26,563 nt of DNA from Sergeia podlipaevii (lineage: Eukaryota > Euglenozoa > Kinetoplastea > Trypanosomatida > Trypanosomatidae). The stretch is taken from positions 1-26,563 of the forward strand of contig JASANZ010001947.1 of the NCBI GenBank assembly GCA_030849805.1, read 5' to 3'. Made by a program: the position numbers and the translations under genes. Every line of letters starts with the position of its first letter. Within the stretch, counting starts at the first letter, position 1. The notes under the pieces were generated by a model. It did not search any database and had not been told where the DNA came from. It worked only from the letters and a program-made list of their open reading frames with translations. Below are positions 18,648 to 26,563 of the stretch, piece by piece.

Positions 18648-20297
18648 ATGCAGTACAACGAAGACAGCGGTAGTGGGGATATTGACGATGGTCACTGCAC
18701 CGGTTGTCTACTAACTGAAAAGATGGAAGAGGCTGGCATTGATGCTATAAGACACGACGATCCGCCAGGTCCTGACATCACGTTAGTCACTAGCAGCGGC
18801 AGCAACAGTGCCTTCGATATGGAAGAAGATGTGGGGCGGGAGATTCATGCAGGCGGCGATGTTCATCATTGCCATGATAGTAACAGTAATAACAATAATA
18901 GTAATGAAAACCGCAGCCATGCAAACAGTAGCGGTAATCATGGCAAAAATATCAACAACAACAGCAGCAACAATAATGATATGAGCAGTACAGCTACGAC
19001 TACTACTACTACAATTAGTGGTAAGAATTTTAGTAGGTCCAACTCGCCCTCTGAGTCTCTGCCGGTAAGTAGAAGCGCAAAGAGGGAGCAGCGTCAGCAG
19101 CAAGAGTCAGATCAGGTGCAGGGTAGTGGGTGTGACACCACGGCACACAACAACAACAACAACGTCACGCGCAATGCGTTTGCAACAGCAGCACGATATG
19201 TAGATCCACATGCAAAGGTCGGTAGTGCGTCCGTATCAACAGTAGGATCCTCCTCCGTGGACAACACAAGCGCTGCGGCTGGTGCTGTCGATGCGACTTC
19301 AAGGAAAACAACCTTGACGCTCACCCATCCTGGCAGCCTGGATGCAAACCTTGGCTATGTTCTGCCTTCATCTCCACAGGGGTCCCCCCTTATCGCTGTT
19401 CCCCGACCTCTCTCTGCTGCATCCCGCAGCGGACTCCTTCCGACCTACAAAATGTTAGTGGTAGGCGATGCCGCGGTAGGTAAGACGAACCTCTTGGGTC
19501 GCTATTGCACAGGGAAATACGACCCCAACGCCCTCACCACCATCGGTGTAGAGTTCTTCTCGCGAGAGGTGGAGATTCCCACGGGCCACGTTGGGCAGAC
19601 GGAAACGGTTGTCTTGCAGCTCTGGGACACTGCCGGACAGGAACGCTCCAGTACCATTAGTAATGCTTTTTACCGTAACGCAGTAGGGGCACTTCTCGTG
19701 TACGACGTGACGCGACGACAGACGCTTCTGAATGTTCTGCAATGGGCAGCCCATGTACGGGCTACCGCGTGTGAGGACTGCGTGTGTGTGGTGGTAGGCA
19801 ACAAGGCGGACGTGGCTGAAGCCGAGCACACGGTGACGGTGGAGGAGGCGGAGATGATCGCGCACTCGTTGGGGATGCGCCACTTTTTGGTGTCTGCATG
19901 TAACGGCAATGGCGTTGGGCATGCTTTTACTCAAATCGTTCTAGCAATCAACGCGGTGCAGTCCGTGAAGGCAGCGGCGACGGCGGATCAGAGCAGAATT
20001 AACAGCAGCGCCAGCCCTACGGGAGCCTATACACATCAGCAGCAGCAACTCGGTAGAGCAGCGAGCCAATATGCAATGAGAGAAGGTGAGAAACTCTTTG
20101 GTCTGCGTACAGCGAGTTTCAGTAGTATTGGCAGCGGCGGTGGTAGTGGCCCGTTGATGGCCAACGATAAGACTGTCCACAAGAGAGTTCAAGCGAAGGT
20201 CTTGGATCTGCGTGGCTTTGGTTCTACTTTAGAGGGTGATGTTGGCAGTGGTGGTGGTGCAGAGGCAAGCTCTCTTGCTGGTGGGTGCGCGTGTTGA
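18648..20297 (+). CDS. Rab-family small GTPase with long N- and C-terminal extensions, 549 aa
   Basis: The GTPase core spans about residues 266-437. It has the P-loop GDAAVGKT (273-280), switch I TTIGVEF, switch II WDTAGQE (326-332, catalytic Gln kept), the Rab-like FYRNAVGALLVYDVT stretch, guanine-specificity NKAD (385-388) and SAC (416-418). The protein ends in Cys-Ala-Cys (547-549), a CxC site for double geranylgeranylation typical of Rabs. The core resembles the Rab2/4/11/14 group most; I do not assign a subfamily. It should cycle between GTP and GDP on endomembranes and recruit trafficking effectors. The N-terminal ~265 residues are rich in Asn, Ser, Thr and Gln, with several Asn runs. 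The ~110 residues after the core are Gly/Ser/Gln-rich. Ordinary Rabs are near 200 residues, so this one is more than twice the normal size. The start follows the splice acceptor by five bases. Confidence 0.92.
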   Translation: MQYNEDSGSGDIDDGHCTGCLLTEKMEEAGIDAIRHDDPPGPDITLVTSSGSNSAFDMEEDVGREIHAGGDVHHCHDSNSNNNNSNENRSHANSSGNHGKNINNNSSNNNDMSSTATTTTTTISGKNFSRSNSPSESLPVSRSAKREQRQQQESDQVQGSGCDTTAHNNNNNVTRNAFATAARYVDPHAKVGSASVSTVGSSSVDNTSAAAGAVDATSRKTTLTLTHPGSLDANLGYVLPSSPQGSPLIAVPRPLSAASRSGLLPTYKMLVVGDAAVGKTNLLGRYCTGKYDPNALTTIGVEFFSREVEIPTGHVGQTETVVLQLWDTAGQERSSTISNAFYRNAVGALLVYDVTRRQTLLNVLQWAAHVRATACEDCVCVVVGNKADVAEAEHTVTVEEAEMIAHSLGMRHFLVSACNGNGVGHAFTQIVLAINAVQSVKAAATADQSRINSSASPTGAYTHQQQQLGRAASQYAMREGEKLFGLRTASFSSIGSGGGSGPLMANDKTVHKRVQAKVLDLRGFGSTLEGDVGSGGGAEASSLAGGCAC

Positions 20298-20779
20298 TAT
20301 TGTTTTTTTTGTTTCTTTTTTTTTCTTGTATGTGCTCTTTTTTTGCCTCTACTTCGTGTTTTTCTTTCCATCTCTTTCTTTGTGTACCATTACTGTTGTG
20401 ATTTACTATCATTTTCTACTTGCTACTCCTTTTTTAAAATGATCGTATTGTGTTTCACTTTGTCTGTTTTGCATGTGCTTTGGCCAACTCAGCTCACTGT
20501 CGCTCTTGTAGATGATAGCGGCAGTATTTTAGTATAAAGATGCAACATGAAATGGGCAGAAGAATGTACCAAGTGATGATCAAAGAAATGAAGAGAAAGA
20601 GAAAAATGATGGTGACCTGCCTCTGAAAGCTTTTTTTTGTTTGCTGTTCTCTGTTCTTTCGCCTTGTAAATTTTCTGTGGAGGTTCTGTATTTTCGCTGT
20701 TGTTGTTGTTGTTGCTTTTCATACCTTTGGAAGCACTTGAAACGCAGACAACCGATTCTCTTGTGGGTGTTATTCAACT

Positions 20780-20887
20780 ATTTGCATTTTTCTCTCTCAT
20801 TCTCTCTCTCTCTCACACACTTTTTTTTCTTTTTTTTCAATCTCTATTCTTCGCCACAATCGTACATTTTCATTTATTGGATGGTAG
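20780..20887 (+). promoter_or_regulatory. Possible alternative trans-splice acceptor
   Basis: A long T/C tract with CT repeats and T homopolymers is followed by the first AG at 20886-20887. No ATG occurs between this AG and 21356, so it could serve gene 5 with a leader of about 470 nt. The tract at 21151-21206 is closer and equally pyrimidine-rich. Confidence 0.35.
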
Positions 20888-21150
20888 GTAAAGGCTTTGG
20901 AGAGGAAGAGAGAAAAGAAGAGAGAGTGAGGCATAATCCAGCAGCATTGTCGGCACCACATCCTCTGTGTCGCTTTAAGACCAAAAAAAAAGCAACAACA
21001 AAAACTAAAAGCAGCTCGTCTATTTCACACCAACGGTGAAGTAGGGAAGGATTTCTTGTTTGGGCTCTTTATTTCTTTCACTTCTTTTTTTTTTCTTTTT
21101 TTTCACAAGCCAGCAATATAACAATAAAGAATAGAGGGGAAGCGTGGTAC

Positions 21151-21162
21151 TCTCTCTCTCCC

Positions 21163-21197
<35 letters not shown>
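21151..21197. repeat. (CT)n microsatellite
   Basis: An almost pure CT tract broken by a few CCCT units. It doubles as the polypyrimidine tract of the predicted acceptor for gene 5, so its length could affect splicing. Confidence 0.85.
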
Positions 21198-21206
21198 TTT
21201 GTTAAG
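21151..21206 (+). promoter_or_regulatory. Predicted trans-splice acceptor of gene 5
   Basis: A CT dinucleotide repeat ending in TTTT is followed by GTTAAG, with AG at 21205-21206. The predicted 5' UTR of about 150 nt has no ATG and includes the TA microsatellite and an A run. Confidence 0.5.
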
Positions 21207-21286
21207 ACCGAGGAGAACAAACATACGCACGATTAAACTTTATAATCACGCAAGAAAAATAAAGTCAACTTGCGAATACTTACACG

Positions 21287-21293
<7 letters not shown>

Positions 21294-21326
<33 letters not shown>
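21294..21326. repeat. (TA)n microsatellite next to an A run
   Basis: About sixteen TA units followed by GTTG and an A homopolymer, 30 bases before the first candidate start of gene 5. An in-frame TGA at 21329-21331 closes the frame upstream. Confidence 0.9.
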
Positions 21327-21329
<3 letters not shown>

Positions 21330-21351
21330 GAAAAAAAAAAAATTCTTTGTA

Positions 21352-21374
21352 TCATATGGCTGNTCATATGGCTG
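21352..21374. other. Single N flanked by an 11-bp exact direct repeat (probable assembly join)
   Basis: The same 11 bases, TCATATGGCTG, occur at 21352-21362 and 21364-21374 with a lone N between them. This is what a scaffold looks like when two contig ends overlap by a few bases and are joined with a gap character and not merged. Each copy contains an ATG in the same frame, so the start of gene 5 is affected. Confidence 0.75.
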
Positions 21375-24300
21375 AGGCACACATTACTCCGTTGTCCCGA
21401 AACCAGTTGCTCGACCTTGAGTCTCTCGTACAGTCCCTCGTTCACACTATCAGTCACCCATGCACGCCATCTAGTACGCCGAGGACAGCGGCGACGGCAT
21501 CGGGGCCGCTCACAAGCCCTGCATCTCCTGCGTTCCCGGCTTTTCCTTCGAATAATGGTGATAGTGGACAGCCAAAGCCTGGTAGGCCCACTTCACTATC
21601 TCTGCGTGCGCTGGAGGGTATCACGCCGCCTACCTCAGCGTTCGTCCCTGCCTCCGCCTCCGCCGCCGCACTGCCCGCGAACGATCACCCAGCGCTGCGT
21701 GGAAACTTTATTGACGTCTTCAGAGACCCTTTCACGCGTCGAGCATGGAGACTACACGATAAACTGCTATACCTAGTCTGGTGGTCCTACATGCCACCGT
21801 GCTGCCTAAAATGCGGCACACAAGACGCATGGGTGCCCTCAGGGGATGATGAAGCTAAATGTGCTCAGTGTGGCGCGGAGGCGGGTTCCACTCGCCAAAA
21901 CGACGTCGTGGAGGATTTCGGCGGCGATGGCGGAGACGGCGACGAAGGCGGTGGCGGGGGTGAGAATAGTGGAGATGACGAAAACGATTACGTCAGTGGA
22001 GGATCGGGGGCGGTTGGTGGAGCAGGGAACCCGCTTGCGGCCTACCACGTCTTCTATCACTGGCTACAAGAGTTGCCAAGACTGTACGGTAGCACCGGAA
22101 AAGACCGGAGCGCGGCGGGAGATGTGAGCATGGTACTTCCGAAAGGAGAGGCCCTTCCAGCGGTGCTACGAGCTGCCTATGATATGGCGGGGCTTCTCAT
22201 CATGCCCGGCATGGCACCAGGAGCAGCCTATGTAGCACGAGCAGCGGCGCTGTACCTGAGCTTGGTTCTCCACCGCTTTGCGATTCCCTTCCCGCTGTTC
22301 ACGCTTGCGGTGCGTCATCGTGTGGTTAGTCCTGGTACCACATCCGCTGGTATTGGTGAGGGAAGCAGTGAGAGCCCTTCGTACGGCGGCGGCACTGCGG
22401 CTTCGCTATCGCCGTCCTCGACGTCTTCCCCTTCCGCTGCCGCCCGCACCACCACTTCTTCTTTTTTCTTTCACAGCAATACTGCCACTGCAGGTGACAC
22501 CGACTTGCAATGGGTGGACGTGGAACTCGCGGCGGCGCTACTCGGCGTCACCTTAGCGGACTTCTTTGAAAGTGTCCAGGTGGCAGCGCAGTACTTGCAA
22601 AACATCATGACGGTTGCGGCGGCCTACGCCGTACCAAGCATGTTGTGGCATCCCTCGCGAGTGCCAGGGAGAGCAGAGGCAATCATGGGGATGAAGCAGC
22701 TGCGACAGAGTATCGTACCACAGTCATACACCGCAGCAGACCCCTCCTCGTGTTCTTCACCTTTGCCCGCAGCAGCAGGAGGGGGGAGGAGGAGTGGAAG
22801 TGTCAGTGCCCGCGTCGGTGTTGCGTCATCGTCATATTCGCTTACTCATGCTGGCATACCCAACAGCACTGGGCTTTCTCCCGAGCATACGGCGATGATC
22901 GTAGCCATCGAACTCGCCAGGCGTGTCGATGAACAGCCCATCACATCCTCCTCCACCTCCGCGGCGGCGGCAGCGCAGAACGCGCAGAGGCTCGGGCAGT
23001 GGCTAGATGGTCTTGGTGTGTATCCACAACGGCGTAGTGTGTATCGCTCTAGCAAGGATGTCAGTACTCATAGCGATGGTGGTCCTATCGTGGTCGATGT
23101 CGCAGCCATAGAAGACCCAGGCATCTTAGAAGCGCTCACCACTCAAGACGCACTGGCACGAGCGCACAACTCATTTTCTGCGGACACAGCCATTCCCTCC
23201 GCTAGCTCTGCCGTACCCAACACGCGTCATCGGTGTGGGATCACGGCACTCCTTCCCTCCCCATGCGCAAACGCGGTTCTGCACGCTCTCGCAGAGGCCT
23301 TCCATTTAGCCCCACTTGAGCTACTTGATCTCGGCCTCCGCAGTGGTATCTATCGCGGTAACTCCTACTTCCTTGAAGCGCTGCAGCGCGCGGCGGAATG
23401 TGGTGAGTACGGCACCGCCATGCCACTGATACGACGTCTCTCACCGATTAACTCGTGCTGGATGAGTGCCTACATGGCGCTGCACTCGGAAGACCGCCTT
23501 CCACTTGTCTCTGTGCTGCAGCAACTGGGCGATATGCGCAACTCCTCGCGTGATCGTTACGCCGCGCTGTGCCGCTTGCTGCAAAGACTCATGCGGCGTC
23601 ATCAGTCATCCCTTTGCTTTCAATTCAACTACGTGCTGCGCGTCGTGGATGACGCAGAGAAGCACTTCAATGGACTTTACTTCTTGAGTGCGGTGTTGGG
23701 GCATGAAGGTCTGGCCGTGTTCACGTGCTTGCGGTCAGGGCGTAAGACAGTCACCTTTAATGCACACAGCGGTCGTATATCCCTATGTTACTTGAGCTCC
23801 AAGGAGCGCAATGTAGATGGCAAGTTCCAGGTGCGTTTTATGGCTCCTGTGGTGGCTTTTATTGAGCGTGAAACGACTAAGTTAGTGGCAGACACCGTCG
23901 TCAGCAGCGGTGGTGGCGGAGGCATCGGTGGCGGCGGCTCCGCAGCTACGACGGCAGAGCAGTGGGCACGTGTGGTGCGCACGCTCGATGGATGCGCTCG
24001 TGTGCGACGACGCATGCGGGTGCCGATGTTGGCGTCACGCCTCGACGCTCTTACCTCTATTCGAGATGCTGCCACGAGCGCACGGGCGATGAATCCCACT
24101 ATCAGCGCAGCGACGCTGCTTGGCTGGGGAGAGACGGAGACGCTGCTTACCGCGCCGCCCCCTATGGATGCGCTGAAGCTGCGGACAGAGCTCCAGCAAA
24201 ACCTTCTCTCACTTCCCAGCGCCTCTCTTGTGTTTGGGTTTTCAGAAAATCGTGCCGTGGCGCTCTACGCAACGTTGGTGGGGCTACTTGAATATGTGGC

Positions 24301-26563
24301 AGTTGTCATGCGACGTGAACAGCAGCAGCAGCAGCAGCAGGGCCCAAGTACCTCGCGAAGAAAGGCAGAGGGAACCTCACCCGACTCGTCCTACGAGGGA
24401 GGAAGCGGAGGAGGAGAGAAGCGGCAGAGGACATTCAACTGGGTCGAGGAGCTACTTTGTGAGGATGGCGGCGGTGACTTCGCTGGAGATTTTGACCATG
24501 AGGATGATTTTGATGATGACATCGACAGCAATGGCGACGACGCGAACGATCCCTACTGGCGACGCAACGCAGCTCGGCAGGGTCATTCTGGGACGACGAG
24601 TCCGCCGTGGATGCGCTCCTCGCGAGACGGTATCGCCACCTTAACACCGAAACATCAGCCATTCAACAACACGCGGCAGCCCCAACACAAGCGCCACTCA
24701 CCAGTTCCGCAGTGCAGTCCACCAATGCGGCCGGCTTTAACCCCTCAGATCGCTCCGTTAGCTGCCCCACACACCGTCGCCACCCCCGTGCATCGCCCAG
24801 CGAATCGTCCAGACCCGCAAGGCTTGCCACTCCCTCCTCCCTTCCAGCTGGAGCCAACACTAGGCGAGGGAGAAGCTAGCGGCCGTGGCAACAACAGTGC
24901 TAGCAAATACCAACAGCGGCAGCAGAAACTGCGTCAACAGCAGCAGGCAGTGATGGAGCAGCTGGCGGCAAAGATTCCACAGTACTGGGAAGTGCTACTG
25001 GGCCAGGCTTCCGCGTGGCCTCTGCGGTCAGCTGCTGGGTTTAGCGGCGGCGGCGGTAGCCGATCTCATGCGTCACCGCGTTACCGAATTGCCACTACTA
25101 GTGGTGGTGGTAATGCCCTTGCGGCGTCCTCCACCTCGTTCTCGGAGTCTAGTGTATCTGCGGCTCCGTTTAGCCTATTTGCCTCTGAAGAGTGCCGGCG
25201 GCGGCTACACAACATGGTGACTTTTATTGCTGCCTACAAGACGCAGAGGGAGAAGCTGTGGGAGATGGCCAAGGCGGGGACCTTGACAACTGGTACAGGT
25301 GCCGGCTCTTCCGCGCCATCAGCGCGTGGAGGTGCAGCAGGGAGAGAACCTGAAGGAAAGAGACAGAAGCGTCAGCAAATGCGAAGTGGTCAGGAGGAGG
25401 ACGAGGACGAGGATGACATGAGCGGTGGTGGTGCCGATGAGGAGGAGCGGCTTCAACAACAGCGGCGGCGTCGCAAAGGGCTGAATGCCAAGCGACTTGC
25501 CAGCAAGGGCACTGCCACCACATCTCCAACGGGTGGAGGCGGCAGCGGCGGTGTAAAGCCGCATCGTTCCCCTCGTACCAGTAGTGGCGGTGGTGGCCTT
25601 ATCAGTAAGAAGGGAAGCGCAGACACCGCCGTCGTTGCGAGCATCGGTGACGATGGTGAGGCACCAGACCTTGTGCTACCACACGCTGTCGTCATTGCGA
25701 CTGGTGTTGCCGCCTCAGCAGCCACGGAGAACCGCAAGCGCAAGAGGATCAGTGGGAGGGACAGCGCACGTCAGAGCACAGACGGCGGTGCTGGTGGCAG
25801 TGGTGGTGAAGGTAATAGAAATCATGAGGGCCACGAGACAGTGAGTAACAATGAAGTATCACGCAAGGATAGAAAGACCGGCACTGCTGCAGTAGTGGCA
25901 GAAGCAAAAGAGAAGAGCAGAGAGGCTCTGGAAGTGAAGCTGTGGCCTCTCAAGAAGGTTGATCTCAGCAGCGATAGCAGCAGCAGTGAGGACGACGAGG
26001 ATGCGGGCAGCGGCAGCAGTGATCGGAGTGAGAGCGATGATGGGATCGCCCGCATGCGCAGAAATAAAAAGAAAGGTGGTCGGCGCCGACGTCGGCTGGA
26101 GCAGCGACAGTCACATAAGTTGTTCAAGTATGGTAAGGGGGATGACCACGCGGACGGCGACTACAATGAGATCGACACAACAGTAGTACAACAACAGCAG
26201 CAAGCAGAAGGATCCCCGGCCGTACCCCGGAAGGGTGGAAGTCAGCTTGGCAATAATGCTCTTCTCCCCCCTGCTTCTGTCTCTTTTTCTTCGTCCCTCC
26301 AACGCTCTCCCAGACTTTCCAACCCCAGTGTACCGCTTCCTGGTGAAAGGAACAACAACATCGTCAGAAGCAGCAGCAGTGGTGGTGGTGTAGATAGTCA
26401 AGCGGCACCATCAAAGACAGCAGCTTCCTCTCCTCAAACTGAGGACACCAAGGGCACCCCGCCGCATGCCACACGGTCTCCACAGAGAAAGCAGCAGCAG
26501 CAGCAGCAGCAGACTGTGCAGGAAGGTGTTCTTTCTATACGACGCCAGCCGAAGCAGCAGCGT
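21356..26563 (+). CDS. Large zinc-ribbon protein with charged C-terminal tail, partial (3' end outside window)
   Basis: The frame stays open from 21356 to the last base: 1736 codons, or 1732 if translation starts at 21368. I do not recognise the family. Numbering from 21356, a zinc ribbon lies at residues 150-172 (C150-x2-C153-x15-C169-x2-C172) after an aromatic-rich helix. Helical stretches follow at about 267-307 and 389-414. A larger helical, possibly solenoid-like region runs from about 624 to 930. The rest is low-complexity: a Gln7 run near 989, a strongly acidic patch at about 1036-1067, then Gly/Ser, Asp/Glu and Arg/Lys-rich sequence. Basic clusters NRKRKR near 1459 and at 1568-1580 look like nuclear localisation signals. 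I infer a nuclear protein. A TFIIB- or TAF1B-like reading of the first 420 residues is possible but unproven. The one N in codon 3 does not break the frame. Confidence 0.88.
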   Translation, partial: MAXHMAEAHITPLSRNQLLDLESLVQSLVHTISHPCTPSSTPRTAATASGPLTSPASPAFPAFPSNNGDSGQPKPGRPTSLSLRALEGITPPTSAFVPASASAAALPANDHPALRGNFIDVFRDPFTRRAWRLHDKLLYLVWWSYMPPCCLKCGTQDAWVPSGDDEAKCAQCGAEAGSTRQNDVVEDFGGDGGDGDEGGGGGENSGDDENDYVSGGSGAVGGAGNPLAAYHVFYHWLQELPRLYGSTGKDRSAAGDVSMVLPKGEALPAVLRAAYDMAGLLIMPGMAPGAAYVARAAALYLSLVLHRFAIPFPLFTLAVRHRVVSPGTTSAGIGEGSSESPSYGGGTAASLSPSSTSSPSAAARTTTSSFFFHSNTATAGDTDLQWVDVELAAALLGVTLADFFESVQVAAQYLQNIMTVAAAYAVPSMLWHPSRVPGRAEAIMGMKQLRQSIVPQSYTAADPSSCSSPLPAAAGGGRRSGSVSARVGVASSSYSLTHAGIPNSTGLSPEHTAMIVAIELARRVDEQPITSSSTSAAAAAQNAQRLGQWLDGLGVYPQRRSVYRSSKDVSTHSDGGPIVVDVAAIEDPGILEALTTQDALARAHNSFSADTAIPSASSAVPNTRHRCGITALLPSPCANAVLHALAEAFHLAPLELLDLGLRSGIYRGNSYFLEALQRAAECGEYGTAMPLIRRLSPINSCWMSAYMALHSEDRLPLVSVLQQLGDMRNSSRDRYAALCRLLQRLMRRHQSSLCFQFNYVLRVVDDAEKHFNGLYFLSAVLGHEGLAVFTCLRSGRKTVTFNAHSGRISLCYLSSKERNVDGKFQVRFMAPVVAFIERETTKLVADTVVSSGGGGGIGGGGSAATTAEQWARVVRTLDGCARVRRRMRVPMLASRLDALTSIRDAATSARAMNPTISAATLLGWGETETLLTAPPPMDALKLRTELQQNLLSLPSASLVFGFSENRAVALYATLVGLLEYVAVVMRREQQQQQQQGPSTSRRKAEGTSPDSSYEGGSGGGEKRQRTFNWVEELLCEDGGGDFAGDFDHEDDFDDDIDSNGDDANDPYWRRNAARQGHSGTTSPPWMRSSRDGIATLTPKHQPFNNTRQPQHKRHSPVPQCSPPMRPALTPQIAPLAAPHTVATPVHRPANRPDPQGLPLPPPFQLEPTLGEGEASGRGNNSASKYQQRQQKLRQQQQAVMEQLAAKIPQYWEVLLGQASAWPLRSAAGFSGGGGSRSHASPRYRIATTSGGGNALAASSTSFSESSVSAAPFSLFASEECRRRLHNMVTFIAAYKTQREKLWEMAKAGTLTTGTGAGSSAPSARGGAAGREPEGKRQKRQQMRSGQEEDEDEDDMSGGGADEEERLQQQRRRRKGLNAKRLASKGTATTSPTGGGGSGGVKPHRSPRTSSGGGGLISKKGSADTAVVASIGDDGEAPDLVLPHAVVIATGVAASAATENRKRKRISGRDSARQSTDGGAGGSGGEGNRNHEGHETVSNNEVSRKDRKTGTAAVVAEAKEKSREALEVKLWPLKKVDLSSDSSSSEDDEDAGSGSSDRSESDDGIARMRRNKKKGGRRRRRLEQRQSHKLFKYGKGDDHADGDYNEIDTTVVQQQQQAEGSPAVPRKGGSQLGNNALLPPASVSFSSSLQRSPRLSNPSVPLPGERNNNIVRSSSSGGGVDSQAAPSKTAASSPQTEDTKGTPPHATRSPQRKQQQQQQQTVQEGVLSIRRQPKQQR
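24320..24340 (+). repeat. (CAG)7 coding for Gln7
   Basis: A pure in-frame CAG tract in gene 5, at the boundary between the helical region and the low-complexity, acidic half. Confidence 0.9.
26492..26512 (+). repeat. (CAG)7 coding for Gln7
   Basis: A second pure CAG tract in gene 5, close to the window end and within a basic, Ser/Pro/Gln-rich tail. Confidence 0.9.

Larger units (their letters stand above)
20298..21355. other. Intergenic region, GTPase to gene 5
   Basis: About one kilobase of T-rich then mixed sequence, with no convincing gene. It holds GTT repeats near 20699-20714, a long T/C tract at about 20780-20860, a CT repeat at about 21151-21197, a TA tract at about 21294-21326 and an A run at 21331-21342. 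A 53-codon ATG frame at 20881-21042 is Lys/Ser-rich and overlaps a probable splice acceptor. The region should contain the GTPase 3' UTR and the 5' UTR of gene 5. Confidence 0.7.

Noticed and set aside
19455..19934. 159-codon minus-strand open frame opposite the GTPase core
   Set aside because: It is antisense to P-loop, switch and NKAD motifs that are clearly coding on the plus strand.
20881..21042. 53-codon ATG frame, Lys/Ser-rich
   Set aside because: The first AG after its pyrimidine tract falls inside the frame after the ATG, so splicing there would remove the start. The composition is low-complexity.
1..26563. tRNA, rRNA, CRISPR array, transposon or retroelement
   Set aside because: I saw no cloverleaf-like segments, spaced direct-repeat arrays, terminal repeats or transposase/reverse-transcriptase motifs on either strand by eye. 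A tRNAscan-SE and RepeatMasker run would be decisive.

Overview
The window looks like nuclear chromosomal DNA of a kinetoplastid protist, most likely a trypanosomatid. Five genes lie head-to-tail on the + strand with no intron visible. Intergenic DNA is AT-rich and full of microsatellites and T/C tracts, while the coding DNA is more GC-rich. Ahead of each gene is a polypyrimidine tract, then an AG, then an ATG-free stretch to the start codon. This is the expected layout for polycistronic transcription resolved by spliced-leader trans-splicing. One product is a clear mitochondrial ribosomal protein bL21m with an extra C-terminal tail. I cannot name the genus.

Layout: 1-1454 has no credible gene (probably the 3' UTR of an upstream gene, spacer, and the 5' UTR of gene 1). 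Gene 1 (1455-15293) encodes a 4612-residue protein. It is mostly low-complexity, with scattered helical islands and about 700 residues of C-terminal coiled coil. Gene 2 (15672-16238) is bL21m. Gene 3 (17038-17643) is a 201-residue protein with a signal peptide and a hydrophobic C-terminus, resembling a GPI-anchored or tail-anchored surface protein. Gene 4 (18648-20297) is a Rab-type GTPase inside long low-complexity N- and C-terminal extensions, ending in a CxC prenylation motif. Gene 5 (21356 or 21368 to beyond the window end) is a protein of at least 1732 residues with a CxxC-x15-CxxC zinc ribbon, helical regions and a charged, NLS-bearing tail.

The genes share transcription, not an obvious pathway: mitochondrial translation, vesicle traffic, a cell-surface candidate, a cytoskeleton-like giant and a probable nuclear factor. 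That is normal for a trypanosomatid gene cluster. The most useful leads are the unrecognised giant, the oversized Rab, a possible TFIIB/TAF1B-like reading of gene 5, and an 11-bp direct repeat around a lone N that probably marks a badly merged contig join at the start of gene 5. No mobile element, CRISPR array, tRNA or rRNA was seen.
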